From Tetrastigma voinierianum (taxonomy: Eukaryota > Streptophyta > Magnoliopsida > Vitales > Vitaceae), in contig JAEQBH010004673.1 in assembly GCA_016808115.1 (NCBI GenBank), positions 62,001 to 126,000 on the forward strand: DNA of 64,000 bases, read 5' to 3'. The first letter of the stretch is position 1; the number at the start of each line of letters is the position of its first letter. Position numbers and translations under genes: made by a program. Positions 12,539 to 23,639 of the stretch are shown piece after piece. Below the pieces are notes generated by a model. The model did not search any database, was not told the DNA's origin, and saw nothing but the letters and a program-made list of their open reading frames with translations.

Positions 12539-13390
12539 TTACATCAACTGGTGTTCTAGAAATTTCATATTGTCATTATCAAACTTTCCAAGAATATTAT
12601 CAACATAATGTGACTGACTTGGAATGAGTCCATCCAATGTTTTTATGAGTTTTATTCCCAATATAACATCAACAGTACCATGTCTTCTAATGTCAAACCT
12701 GAATTCAAATATATTTTTAGTAGATATGATCATCTTATCATCATCGCCGACAATACATAGCCATCTACATACAAACATATAATGACATATCCATGTTTGT
12801 ATCTCTCGACATACACACTTGTCACATTTATTGATTTTAATACTTGTGACATTATAATCTGTCAAATTTCCCATGCCATTGTTTCTATAGCTTGTTTTAG
12901 CCTATACAAGGATTTGACTAACTTACGTATTCTCTTTCCTCACAAGTGAGTAGAAAACCTCAAGTTGCTCCATGTAGATTTCTTCATCTAAATCTACATA
13001 TGAAAGCCGTTTCCACATCCATTTGATATACTTCAAGGTTTTAAGGCGTAAATCGCAAGCACTATCCTTATGGAATTTATTCTGCCACCTGAGAATATGT
13101 GTCAAAATAGTCAAGGCCTTCAATGTTTAGCCTTTGATCACAAGTCTTACTGTACTTGTTAATTGATCCATCTACTTTCCTTTTCCTCTGAACACCCACT
13201 TGGAACTTAGATGGGCCCATAACCTAGTGGAAGATCCACTAGTTCCTAAGTTTGGTTATGCAAGAGGAATCAATTTTACTCTTAATAGCCTCTTTCCACA
13301 TGAGACCCTTTGTAGAGTTCACTGCCTCCTTGAAAGTCCGGGGTTCCTTCAAGAACATACTACTTAAGAAAATCAGACCAAAAGATTTTT
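12539..13390 (-). pseudogene. Copia reverse transcriptase, copy A (degenerate)
   Basis: Two minus-strand blocks are readable. At 13,123-12,923 come segments of the LxxHQMDVKTAFLNG region, then DLDEEIYMEQ. At 12,874-12,539 come KCDKCV, ICHYMFVCRWL and GDDDKMI, then the segment DVILGIK and SQSHYVDNILGKFD. The catalytic Y-V-D-D box near 12,765 reads tyrosine-valine-aspartate and is then lost to an indel. These are hallmark copia reverse transcriptase motifs. The enzyme cannot be functional as written. Confidence 0.9.
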
Positions 13391-13479
13391 CCGTCCTGCT
13401 CTTTTGCCACGCCCAGGTTCTACCTCACCATCTTCGATCTTAAGTATTTCTATTAATAGTCTCAAGCACTCGTTTTAAT

Positions 13480-14420
13480 GAGCGTGGCTCTTCTTTGGAT
13501 TTACATGGAAACACATCTTCAAATAATGATGCATTTCTCGATTCCATTATCATGTTCTTGTGAATCTCTAGGATATTCGATTCATGAATAAGAAATCGAT
13601 AAGCAATATCAAGTATGCATAATCAATGAAATGTAATCAATAGTTCCAGTCTTATTTTCACTCTTTTGTGTGGAGGAACCGTCACTTCTGCAAGACATCC
13701 CCACACTCGCAAGTATTTATAGGAAGGCTATCGCCTTCCATAACTCATATGAAGTGTTCTCGCTTCTTTTGTGGTACCTTATTCAAAAGGTAATTAGCAG
13801 ATAAAATGGTTTCTCCCCACATGTTTTATGGTGACTAGAATTTATCAACATTACATTCACCATTTCCTTTAGAGTACTATTCTCGCTTCAACTACTCCAT
13901 TGGATTGAGGAGAAGTGCTATGTTTTCATGTAAAATCTATGTCGGGAAAGTACCAATATCAAATAAATGGCGATTCATATACCTGTTCACCTCGATCACT
14001 TCTAGCACTTTAATTTTCTTTGTCGAGTCGATTCTCAATCCTGCTTTTATAAAGAACAAATTTTTATCACTCTATCTTTACTTTTGAGTAGGTACAATAC
14101 AAAAAGTACTTGGTGCTATCATCAATAAAGGTAATAAAATATTTATTACAACGTCTAGTTTGTATAAATTTCAAATCACATATATCACTACGGATTAAGT
14201 CAAAAGGCTCAAGCAGGTGTCTTTCAACACTTTTAAAAAGATGATTTGGTTAGTTTTGCCTAACACAAGTTTTTACTTATGTTTCAGATCAATTTGAAAG
14301 TTGGATATGATTTGCTAATTAATCACAATGTATCATAATTACCACGCCCCAATCTACCATGCCATGTGACTAGAAAACTAAAGAATATAAACGGAAGTAC
14401 TAGTGTTATTCATATCTGAC
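13480..14420 (-). pseudogene. Copia integrase, copy A (degenerate)
   Basis: On the minus strand, near 14,365-14,340, TWHGRLG matches the W-H-x-R-L-G-H zinc-binding start of copia integrases. It is preceded by GMWKLNVMTI and SDMNN at about 14,450-14,400, the protease-integrase linker. Further fragments down to 13,480 fit the core, with stops between them. It would have inserted element DNA into the host genome. Only the last part is present in copy B. Confidence 0.75.
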
Positions 14421-14989
14421 TTAATGATAGTCATTACATTAAGCTTCCACATGCCACTCATATAAATTCCTTTCCGACATACATTCCACTTTGACAAAGC
14501 CAATTTATCTCTATTCAAACACCAATCGAAACCTTATGACTATTCAAAGAATGAACCAAGACACCCAAGTTCTCGTAGATTTTAGGGTACATATAAAACG
14601 TTGGTCGAGTCGATTCCTTCCTAGATGTCACCTTCTCAGACTCACTTTTCCTCGTCTCGATTTTATTGGGCGACACGCTTCTCACAAACATCTTTCCACA
14701 AATCTCAATTGTCTGCTAAGCCGGAGAACATCTTCGTCCGCGGTACCACATGGCCTTCCAAGAGCACCTTGAAGTGTCAATCCACCATCCCTTAGATTGA
14801 TTCCCACCCACTCTAGATTACCGTTGAGAGAGCTGTTAGATGCATCCTAGGCGATGCCATCAATCATCGCTTCCTAGGTTTGTTCCTCTTCGCGCTTGGT
14901 AATCAAGCTGGACTTTGATTCTACAAATAAATACTTTGGAACTTTTACTTCTTTAGAGATTCCCTTTAGGTTCCGTTTATCGCTTCCTC

Positions 14990-15719
14990 GTTGTTGCTTC
15001 GAATCCTTGAACTTGACCATGTTCCAAAAGTTAGCCTTAGCCTTGCCCTGATTTTGAGCCCTTTTCTTCAAATCCCTATCATTTCTTCAATAAGTCTAAT
15101 AATCAAATTCATGCTTATCTCTTTTCTTTTTTATGCTTGAGATAATTCTCAAGTCTTTCAAACCACAGAGGCAAACTTCTCAATTATAGTGCACTTGAAA
15201 GTTTTTACTAACATCTTACTCTCAACATGTATCTCATGGAGGATTACCTGAAGTTCTTAGACTTGATTGGACTACTGTCTTGAATCTACCATTTTGTATC
15301 ACAGTCATCTTACCTACAAACTTCTCGCCCCGACATCCTTGGTTTTATATTTTTAGATCTAGTGATTCCCATAGCTCCTTAGCTATTTATATGAATACAC
15401 CTTGCATAAAGAATCGCTAAAGATTCATGATGTAGTTCCCTAATAGAAAGTCGGATGCTTCCAAGCACCAACATTGATGACTTGATATCGTCATCCTTTT
15501 GAGCTTAGACATTCTCAAAGAATTTACAAGATTCGTGGTTAGGTAGAATAACATCTTCTATGGCCACCTTTTAAAATTAAGTCAATTGAATTTCTCTAGT
15601 TTTTCTCCAAGTGAGACGGAGATAGGTACAATAGTAAGCATCACTGGTGCTTGTGCTATAGTAGGGGTCTCCACTTGGGCAGATGCAGATGGAACAACAT
15701 TGTGTGAATCAAAGTCCAT
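14990..15719 (-). pseudogene. Copia gag (nucleocapsid polyprotein start), copy A
   Basis: The minus-strand ATG at 15,719-15,717 opens MDFDSHNVVPSASAQVET. This leads to GEKLEKFN at about 15,590, matching the start of copia gag where a F-x-G-x-N-F-x-x-W segment follows; here a stop interrupts it. At 15,071-14,874 the sequence is lysine- and asparagine-rich (KGKAKANF, then QQRGSDKRNLKGISK), the basic stretch before the zinc knuckle. Several frameshifts are present. Gag would form the virus-like particle. Confidence 0.75.
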
Positions 15720-15799
15720 TTTCGCAAATTGTAGAAAATTTGCTCAAATTTTATTTTCCAAACCAATTCTTAGAATAACAGTACACGTGTTACAGAGTA

Positions 15800-16620
15800 T
15801 TTAGAAAGACTGGTGTATAGAAACTCAAGATATAACAAACTCTTTAGATAGAACATTTAGCCTAAGAAAAGAATGGAGGGGTCACAAACGACCCCGCTTT
15901 AGGATTTCCATTTTGTCATTTTTTGGAAAAGTGACAATTCATATGAAATTTTAAAAAATTTGTATTAGAGTAACTAGATGGTGCGACTTTAGAATATGGT
16001 ATAATTTTTGAAAAGTGTTCCTACATTGGGATTTTTTATTTTATTTTAGATTTATGGTGTCATTTTGTTAAAGTGATAACATACAAAATTTTAAATTTTA
16101 TAACTCAATAGTCATTTTATTCTATATATTAATTAGGAACATAATGTAAAAACTCTGTTGTTTTTACATATCATTGATATATTAAATTTGGCTGCATAAT
16201 TAGAACTATAATTTTTCTTTTGGTCTTTCTGCATCCATAAAACCCATGAGAGTTTTTTTTCTATAAAGTATACAATAAAATAATATAAAAAAAATTTCTC
16301 GATATCTCCAATAAATAAATTTAATATATCCACAATTAAGTCTTATTTCCATTCAAAAATAAAGTAAGAATTTTCATGTATAATAAAATACAGGGAAAAT
16401 TGACAAGAATAGTCCCTGTAGTTTGCTTCATCTTCTTTTAATTATTCACACATACCGATTAACTAGGAAGCAATACTAGGTTTATGGGTCCTTTATCCTA
16501 ACCCGCTCGCTCACCGTATGTCTAGTTAAAAATGCAACATGTCACTATATCTAATTAGCCCCAAATTTTTATTTTCATTTTTAAAAATTATTTTTTTTAA
16601 ACTAAAGCACTAGCCGATTT
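15800..16620. other. AT-rich interval between copia and gypsy elements
   Basis: No gene seen. Two loosely related 130 bp stretches (about 15,905 and 16,035) share TGTCATTTT and AAAGTGA phrases. Near 16,395-16,425 GACAAGAATAGTCCCTGTAG resembles end sequences common in plant DNA transposons, but no partner end is visible. Confidence 0.4.
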
Positions 16621-18598
16621 TGTAAGACCCGAGAGTACCCCCAATTTCTCTCGAAAAAGGGTAAAATCGTAATTTCGTTAAAACCTTAAATTTTTCTAGA
16701 TCTCGGCTGGGATTTAAACTGATTTCACCATGGAATCGCCTCTGAAATTCAGTTAACACGCCTAATTTTGTCTAATTATGGTATAATCGAATTTTGCACT
16801 TTTTTCGAGGGCATCGAAGTTTTTGGGGTGCCGTGAAACGACATTTGATGACGAAAGTCACATATAACATGTAATCATGTGGATATGCTGCTTCGGTGGA
16901 AAGAGAGATGATGGAAACGGACGGTTAAGATAGTACAAATGTCGAAAATCTGCTTTTGGCGACATGATTGGCATTATTGAAATTGCTTAAATGATTATAG
17001 ACAAAAAAGTGCAAGTATTGTCATCTCTTACATTCAAAAAGGAAAGAAAATGTGAAGAGAAACGGGTTCTACGTGAGTTTAGGTTTTGGGTTTTGTGAGT
17101 GAGAGGAGTGACTTTTCTCTAGGTTCTCACATCCGACTGGCCGAAATTGCCTGACAAGAAGGAAAGCTGTTCTACGAGCGAGGCTCTGCGTGGGTACCGG
17201 TTTCTTAGAGTTTCGGCCAAACCCGTGAGGTAGGGGGCTTTATCCTACTTGAAGTTAAGTTCTTGTTTAAGTGTTTTGTAATGTTTCACGGGTTTGAGGT
17301 CTTGAACTACCGCTTGATCGGGTCCTAAATCCTGGGACCAAGTGTGAGAATTTTTGCCCATGGATGCACCCCGTGATTAGGCTGGGCTGAGTCAGTGTTT
17401 ATTTCATAAATTATGAAATAAATTGTGTATTGGTGTGTATGAGGCCTATAGAAATGGCTATGGATTTCTGTGTTCACGAAGTGAAACCGATGATCGGGTG
17501 TTTGTCGTGGAATAAAGAACCCGAGGGTTTTACCGTTCATGTGAATAAAGTGTTTATGAAATATATTTTTGGGAAATGTTTGGTCTAGTACCAAATTGAA
17601 TTTCATTGTTTACAATTAGGCCCATGTGAGCTTAAATTTTTTGGTGTAATGTATTTATAACTATATAACATGTTGTTGTGATTTAAATTATGTAAATATA
17701 TGCATGATGATATATTTGCATGTGTTATATATATTGGTTGAAATGGCATAATGCATTTCATATGCACCGAGTAACCTAGAAATTAGGTGTGAGTGCATGA
17801 CACTAGTTTTCTGAAAATTTTACATGGTTATAAAGGAATTTCATGATGATTTTCCGAGAATGGTGTCGGGAGATGGTCCACAATTAGCATGTCTAGAGGA
17901 GCCCATGTATTGTTTTGGAAGGCTCCTCCAACACATTCGCCAGAGGGTAGTCCATATTTTTACCTGACATTCGGTAGTGTATTTTCTCAAGAACAACAAG
18001 TTTTGTTTTGAAAACGATATTTTTCTCTATACATGGCTAGTGTGTGAGGGAGCCTGGTGAGGACTCTAGACAAGGGTCAATCATTGTATATTCAAGTAGG
18101 ATCACGACCCGCTTTGAACGGGTGTTTAAATCGACATCAGACATGCACTTGTGGGTGGGGAGTAACCCATTTAGTGGTGATTCCACCACTCGGGCGATAG
18201 CTCACCGCCAAGGGAACATATTTTTCGTGTACTAGAGCGCTCGAGAGACTCGCCATCCTAGGCCGACGAAGAAAGTCGAAGCTGTGGCTTTGGTTTTTTA
18301 TGAGGCCACATGTATTAACTCTATAAGTTCGATATATGTTGTGGTAAGGATAATTTATTACCTTCTTGAAACTATTGTATATAGTTGGGATTTATTTACA
18401 GGAGTATTGGTTTGCGGCCCAAGTGGCCGCTTTACTCATGTATATGTTTTCGATGTCGATCGGGATGTGTTTTAGATCGTAGAGCCCTCGCATAAAGGAG
18501 ACTCTATTTGATTTTGTGAATAGTGTCGGTTTACTCCGACGCTCACTTATATTCCACGGTCGACGGGTAGTCAACGGACCCTGAAATGGGGCGTCACA
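16621..18598 (+). mobile_element. 5' LTR of gypsy element G1
   Basis: Starts TGTAAGACCCGAGAG, the same start as the G2 LTR read on the minus strand at 23,536 (TGTAAGACCCGAGAAATT). It ends with GGGGCGTCACA at 18,598, about 1,980 bases; an alternative end is AAGCTTCACA at 18,680. The G2 5' LTR is about 1,950 bases, in agreement. Shared internal phrases (GACGAAAGTCACATATA) show the two LTRs are related but clearly diverged. Confidence 0.8.
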
Positions 18599-18850
18599 GC
18601 CTTGCATCGCAGCAAAGGTAAACGATTACCTGGGAGCCTCTGGGTGTAGTTATAAGTTTAGTCTTGATACAAGCTTCACAGCTTGGTATCAGAGCTTAGG
18701 TATACGAATACCTAGGGAGCTCCTGCTCGCATCCATAAGTGAAGGAAACTGGGCCAAGGCCATAGTCTTTTAAGAGATAAGAAGATCACCACTTGGTGTG
18801 GTTCGAAGGTAGAGTTAGGTATGAGATTACCTAGGAAGGCACGGAAAAAC
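18599..18850 (+). other. Primer-binding site of G1 and its tandem duplicates
   Basis: TGGTATCAGAGC at 18,684-18,695 is the site complementary to initiator tRNA-Met used by many plant LTR elements. The stretch CACAGCTTGGTATCAGAGC plus AGGTATACGAATACCTAGGGAGC is echoed just upstream at 18,595-18,640 as CACAGCCTTGCATCGCAGC plus AGGTAAACGATTACCTGGGAGC. It is echoed more weakly downstream at about 18,812-18,835. Only the middle copy has a good primer site. Confidence 0.75.
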
Positions 18851-19349
18851 TAGAACACTGCATGTGTGTTTTGTGTGTGACTGCTTGAATCGATGGGAAT
18901 TGTCAGGTGAATGGTGTGCATAACATGATTTGTTATGTGTCATGAGTGATTAGCACATTGATATGTTAGAAATTTTTTTGAGTTTTACAAAGGAGGAACC
19001 GAAAAGGAGAAAATAAATGAAATAAATTATAATAAATTTATTTGGTTTATAGGATAATGAAATAAAATTTCCATTTGCTGTTAGATTGGGGGAGGTTTGA
19101 GGATATTTTGGACAAAATGGTCCAAAATTAAATGAAAAAAAAAATTGAGATACAAAATCATTTTCTAAGGTTTTTGTAGTGTGTAAACTAAAGAAATGAA
19201 TAAATAAATTTTATAAATTTATTAGAGTGTTCCGGAAAATGAAAAATGTATATATGTATTGGGTATTTTCAAGAGTAAAATTATGGGAAAAAACAGAAGA
19301 AATGAAAAAGAAATTGCGCTAGAATTGAAACGGGCGCATGTTAGTTTCA

Positions 19350-20060
19350 GAGGAGTGTCACGATACACCCATCAGACGTGACGTATGTGCGCTGGGATAC
19401 GCTGGGTTGGCCGAGACCGGGTCACAATACGCCTTATTGTATCAGGACATGGTGGCTGAAGGTGAGGTGTATCGCAATAAGGAAGAATTGTATTGCAACT
19501 AAATGCGTTGGTCGAGGTGTCGCAATACACCTAGTGTATCGTGACAGAGGCGCAAATAAGCTTAGGGTAAAGGTCACAATACGCGAGTAATGTGACAGGA
19601 GAGTGCTGGCGGCCGGAACAGTCACAATACACCAAGTGTATCGTGACGTGAGATGAGGCCGGGCTCGCTGGAAAACACCAATACGGGTCATGCATCGTGG
19701 ACCTGCTTGAAGGGATGGCAACCATGATTGTATCAAAGAATACACCATGGTGTATCAGGATTCGAGAGTGGGTGGGCTAACTGGGCGTGTCTTATGACAT
19801 GTCACACAGGCGCTGGCCGCGACACGACCAACCAAAGACGACATTCGGCCGCCACCGGCTTCACGACACATGGCCGTGCCAAGCCGATAAGGCCGAGAGG
19901 GGGAGCCACGGATACCGGGGCGCTTACAACACTCCACGCTGCGGCGCGCTGGGAGCACTTCAGGTGCGTAGGGCCGGGCCAAGTTTAGTGCACTATGCAC
20001 CGATCGCTTTTGACCTGGCTTTCGACTCGCATCGCTTTCGGTCATCGTTGACACCGCTCA
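19350..20060 (+). repeat. GC-rich leader of G1 with dyad-symmetric repeats
   Basis: Between primer site and gag the base composition jumps from AT-rich to GC-rich. Near-palindromic units of about 27 bases recur: 19,519-19,545 (arms GTCGCAATACACC and GTGTATCGTGAC), 19,573-19,597 and 19,621-19,647 (arms GTCACAATACACC and GTGTATCGTGAC). Looser versions lie at 19,356-19,383 and 19,431-19,448. Spacing of the three best is about 50 bases. Open frames here are by-products of base composition. Confidence 0.75.
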
Positions 20061-20284
20061 TGAACACTATTCATCATAAATTTTTCAAAATATTTTTAAT
20101 TAAATAAAAAATAAAATAAAATAAAATAAAATGAGACAAAATTTTGGAAAATGAAGGACATAGTATATAAATGCAGGGACATAGTATATGAACTGTATTA
20201 TCTGTGTATGAATAGTGTCTCGGGGCTGTGTTTATGCCTTAGAGATACTGAAATGGGAATTTAACTTGCCATTGAATTGTGTAG

Positions 20285-21160
20285 ATGGCTAGTCGAGGAT
20301 GAGGACATAGGCGCCCATCAGTATTGGTCGCACCACAAGATTTGATCAAGAAGCCTTGTTGAGGTCGTAGGTATCGCGACTGGCCGCTTATCGCATGCAT
20401 CACCGGGTATAGCATGTACTCAAGGAGGTCCTAGTAACCTCTTCTGGGAGGTTTAGTGGCGCATCATCCTCCGATATCTACTAGGAGGAGACCCGATGGC
20501 AGTGGCATCGGGTCAAGTTCGCGCTAGAAAGCGAGAAGGTGTTAGAGGCTATGGAGATTACTCTCTGACGCCAGCTCGGGATCGACTAGCCGTGACTCCA
20601 AACTAGGAGGGTGAGGCCTGGCATGGTGGAACAGTAAAGGACCCCAGAGACTCAGAGGCTACGATAATGGGCAGAGTTTCGTGATTGCTCATAGGTAAGT
20701 ACTTTCCAGAGCATCATGAGGCGGCGTTCAGAGTTCCTAGAGCTGAAGCAGGGGCGGCGACTCGTGATGGATTATGTGGGCTAGATTCACTGAGCTATCC
20801 CGCTTTGCTATCGACACGTGGGCCACATACGGCCAAGGTTACGAGATTCGAGAATGGGTCAAGTCATTCATTCGGGCGTGATCGTAGGATTTCGCCACAG
20901 ACATGGACTCCATGGTTAGGACAGCCTTGACCATAGAGAGAGAGATTGAGGATGCTTGAGCACCTCGTGATGCGGTGGTAGTATCAAGAGGAAGGAGAGC
21001 TGCATTTTCTAGTTCGAAAGAAGCAGGGCTTCTGGGCCATTTATGAGTCCCAGAGTCGGGCCATCGCCGTGGACTCGATCGTAGCTGTTAGTCGTGCAAG
21101 GCGATGGATGTGCTATCATTGCAACACTGATTAATGAGGAGGGATCACCCGAGGCACCCG
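20285..21160 (+). pseudogene. Gypsy G1 gag (degenerate)
   Basis: The ATG at 20,285 opens MASRG, then a stop in a basic stretch. Around 20,690-20,800, across two frames, the sequence reads GKYFPEHHEAAFR, then RLVMDYV and FTELSRFA, the typical core of plant gypsy gag. RARIVGFRH follows near 20,870. At about 21,108-21,125 CYHCN is the first half of a CCHC zinc knuckle, with the second half lost. Gag would form the particle and bind genomic RNA. Many indels interrupt it. Confidence 0.8.
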
Positions 21161-21399
21161 GAGGTTTTGGGAAAGACAACCCCAATCACTGAGGACAGAA
21201 ATGATGGCAAGATATTCCACAGTCTTGGTGACAGTAAGAGGAGCTAATTTTAGTCATTGTGGAGTCGTACGGGCACCTTCATTGCACAGCAGCCGAGAGG
21301 CTGTGTTAGGGGCCAAGGCAGAGGACGAGCCCACAAAGTGTGACGCCGGAGTTCAAGGGCGTGTCTATTCCATTTACACCACCCACCGAGTCAACTGAT

Positions 21400-22705
21400 C
21401 ACCCGCTATATAGTGGTACGCTGTTATCTCGCCACGGGCAAGAGGTTATTTGATTCGCAGTTTCACGCCTCATTCATTCGCATCGCCAGAGGAGTCAGGG
21501 CGAGGTTGAGACCTCGAGGAGCCTTTATATGTGAGCGCGCCTCAGGATCAGGCGAGAATAGTGGGATTATGTCGGGCTGCGAAGTTGTAGATCTTTGGAC
21601 TCTACTCACAAAGGGACCTGAGGATCATGGACATGTCGTAGTTCATGTCATCCGATGATCAAGCTAGATAGCCACAGTGGTCGTTATCGATCAGAGCGCA
21701 GGAGGGCTACTCACTACACGCAGTGACTCGCATCTGCGGTGGTATTTCGTGGGGACAAGCATGATACTTTCCCCGCATAAAGATACGAGTCTAGGTTTCG
21801 TGACGCTAATGTCAAGCATGAAGCCTTAATTCCTAGAGGACTAAGTGAGACTCAGACTTAGATCTACCTCTTTATAGTTTAAGTAGTATGAGGATGTTTT
21901 TCCCGATGATTGCCGGATTACCTGTGAGAGGGTTGTAGACTTTAAGATCGAAGTTACACCCCGGTACTTCACTCCATCTATATGACTCGCATGGGAGGTA
22001 CCAAATGAGTCAGCAGGTTCCTGAGCCCATCTATAGAGCTACTGACAAGGGGTTCATTAAACCAAGCACTTCACCATGAGGTGCTCTGGTTCTATTTGCG
22101 AAGAAGAAAGACAAGACCCTTCGATTGTGCATTGATTAATTATAGCTGAACAGGTTACGATCAAGAATCTGCACTCCATCACGAGGATCGATGATTTGTT
22201 TGATTAGTTAAGAGGAGAAATGTAGCTATCTAAGATGTAATTTGACCAAGCTACCATTAGCTGAGGGTTAGGGAGACATTTCGATGTACGCTTAGGACGC
22301 GCTATGGGGACTTCTGGGTTTGTGTGATGCCTTTCGGATTGATGAACGCGCCAAGAGCATCTGCTATGGATCTCTCCCAAACTTATCTAGATCAGCTTGT
22401 CGTCGTCTCTGTGATGACATTTTGATCTACCCTAGTCGCAGTGGGAGCATGAGTATCACTGAGGATCGTGTTACAAATGTCGAGAGACCATCAGTCGGTG
22501 ACACCAAGTCTCGCATGTAGTTTCAGTTTCATCGAGGTGAGATTTCAGACACGTGGGAAGTCGACATCAAGCGTGTTAGCGCACTTCAGAGGTCGAGGTC
22601 AGTGATGAGTCAGTGAGAGGCCGGTCACCGAGATACGTAGCTTCAGATCGTCTGTGACACAGAGATTCATTAAGGATTTCCTCCCGACAGCAAAGACTTA
22701 TGACA
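21400..22705 (+). pseudogene. Gypsy G1 protease and reverse transcriptase (truncated, degenerate)
   Basis: Protease: LFDS near 21,450 (the D-S-G active site has lost its glycine), then EEPLYV near 21,520 and a YDVILGMDW-like remnant at about 21,635. Reverse transcriptase: DVFP and PGLPVRE from 21,890, DKGFIKPSTSP at about 22,040, LFAKKKDKTLRLCIDY at about 22,095-22,135, LCDAFR where family members have FCVMPFGL, and DDILIYP at 22,415-22,435. The aspartates of the catalytic box are there, but the preceding bases are shifted. FIKDFLPTAKT ends the recognisable part near 22,700. RNase H and integrase are absent. Confidence 0.88.
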
Positions 22706-22711
22706 AGGTCA

Positions 22712-22737
22712 TGGTTCTACAAGTAGATAGCTACTTC
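22712..22737. repeat. 26-base patch shared with the copia LTR at the G1/G2 junction
   Basis: TTCTACAAGTAGATAGCTAC followed by TTCAA occurs here and in the copia LTRs at about 10,608 and 55,976. It lies exactly between the end of G1 reverse transcriptase homology and the start of G2 LTR homology. Confidence 0.7.
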
Positions 22738-23536
22738 AACACATGATTAACACCAAGAACACACAAGTTCATACCCACATCCGCTGTGGAGTAGCCACGG
22801 GCTGCTCCATTTGGGCTCAACTTTTTATATTAATTCATCCCAACGCCTGGACCGACCAAATGTACCCTAATGGCCTCCATCAACTCAAAGACGAAAAGTA
22901 CTAAAATGGGAGTAAAACCCAAGTAGGAGAAAATCCTACCCCAAGGAGTTCAAGAAACTCGATCCCGAGTCCACGCGCACCGCCCCGCTGCAGGCCTTTT
23001 TCCTTCTCGCCCGAAGACCGCCGGCGTCGGATCGTGTGCAAATCCCAGAGAGAAGTGCTCTCCCAAAATCCCTCCAACGAAGGCCACTGCATCCTCAAAA
23101 CCCTTCCACGCTTTTTGGTCTTTGGCTTATGGAGAAGATGCACTATTTCATTTTGTCACTTTTTGCGGACTTAAAATCAAATCTCTAAATGACCAATTAT
23201 GTCCCTTCATTACCCGGGATTTGATATTCTAGACTATCTCGGCCGCCCATTTTCATCATTTACTCATATCACTATGGTACATGAGTACGTGCTATATGTG
23301 ACTTTCGTCGCCCTCGAATTCATTTTACTTCAAGACTAAACGCCTACCGAAAACGTGCCGACCCGGACCGCTCTGAAATTGAAATTTTACGTACAACTAG
23401 ATTTCACGACGATTCCAACGGCGATCCGCTTTGCCATCCGAGATCTGAGAATTAATTACGGATTTTTAACCGAATTACCATTTTGTAATCAAAATTACGA
23501 TTTTGTCTTTTAAATTGGAATTTCTCGGGTCTTACA
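22734..23536 (-). mobile_element. 3' LTR of G2, truncated
   Basis: Minus-strand TGTAAGACCCGAGAAATT starts at 23,536. The 803 bases align with 31,252-32,064 of the G2 5' LTR (shared phrases CTTCAACACATGAT, AAAAGTACTAAAATG, CCTTTTTCCTT). About 1.15 kb of the LTR end is missing at the junction with G1. Confidence 0.88.
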
Positions 23537-23552
23537 TTCTCCCTTCCTTAAA
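23537..23552 (-). other. Polypurine tract of G2
   Basis: Minus-strand TAAGGAAGGGAGAA directly precedes the LTR start TGTAAGACCC, as expected for the plus-strand primer. Confidence 0.8.
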
Positions 23553-23639
23553 AGGAATTTCATCCCGAAATTCAAGACAATTATAAACACTCACATGCAT
23601 ATGCAACGTGTATTGTACCATATATGTAAACTAGTTATT

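Larger units (their letters stand above)
740..13390. repeat. Segmental duplication copy A
   Basis: Collinear with 42,715-58,640 in the same orientation. Matching blocks are 740-2,237 with 42,715-44,319; 2,238-4,800 with 47,448-50,100; 4,990-6,930 with 50,290-52,215; the proline-rich gene; 8,226-10,305 with 53,495-55,690; and 10,308-13,390 with 55,690-58,640. Shared landmarks include TGTATCTCTACAGGATTCA near 760 and 42,736. The copies differ by many 1-10 bp indels and a few large ones. Bases 740-5,150 hold no gene I can support; a possible splice-acceptor-like tract at 765-775 leads nowhere recognisable. Confidence 0.9.
10308..15800 (-). mobile_element. Ty1/copia LTR retrotransposon, copy A, 5'-truncated
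   Basis: Read on the minus strand the order is gag (15,719), integrase, reverse transcriptase, RNase H and 3' LTR (10,308-11,274). Integrase before reverse transcriptase is diagnostic of Ty1/copia. No 5' LTR and no tRNA-Met primer site are visible beyond 15,720, so the 5' end is missing. All domains are cut by frameshifts and stops, so it is non-autonomous or dead. The part up to 13,390 is shared with 55,690-58,640, so the element was in place before the segmental duplication. The gag end survives only here. Confidence 0.9.
16621..22732 (+). mobile_element. Ty3/gypsy retrotransposon G1, 3'-truncated
   Basis: Plus-strand order is 5' LTR starting TGTAAGACCC, primer site TGGTATCAGAGC, a long GC-rich leader, gag, aspartic protease and reverse transcriptase. 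The coding part stops at about 22,705, within the end of reverse transcriptase. RNase H, integrase and 3' LTR are missing; the sequence instead joins the LTR of the oppositely oriented element G2. Reading frames are broken throughout. The LTR start and domain order match plant chromovirus-type gypsy elements. Confidence 0.9.

Noticed and set aside
19519..19647. Regularly spaced repeats resembling a CRISPR array
   Set aside because: The words are self-complementary, imperfect and few, lie in a plant retroelement leader, and have no cas genes.
19434..20107. Overlapping open frames on both strands in the G1 leader (and 29,004-29,526 in the G2 leader)
   Set aside because: GC-rich composition suppresses stops; the frames are not shared between G1 and G2 and lie in the retroelement leader.
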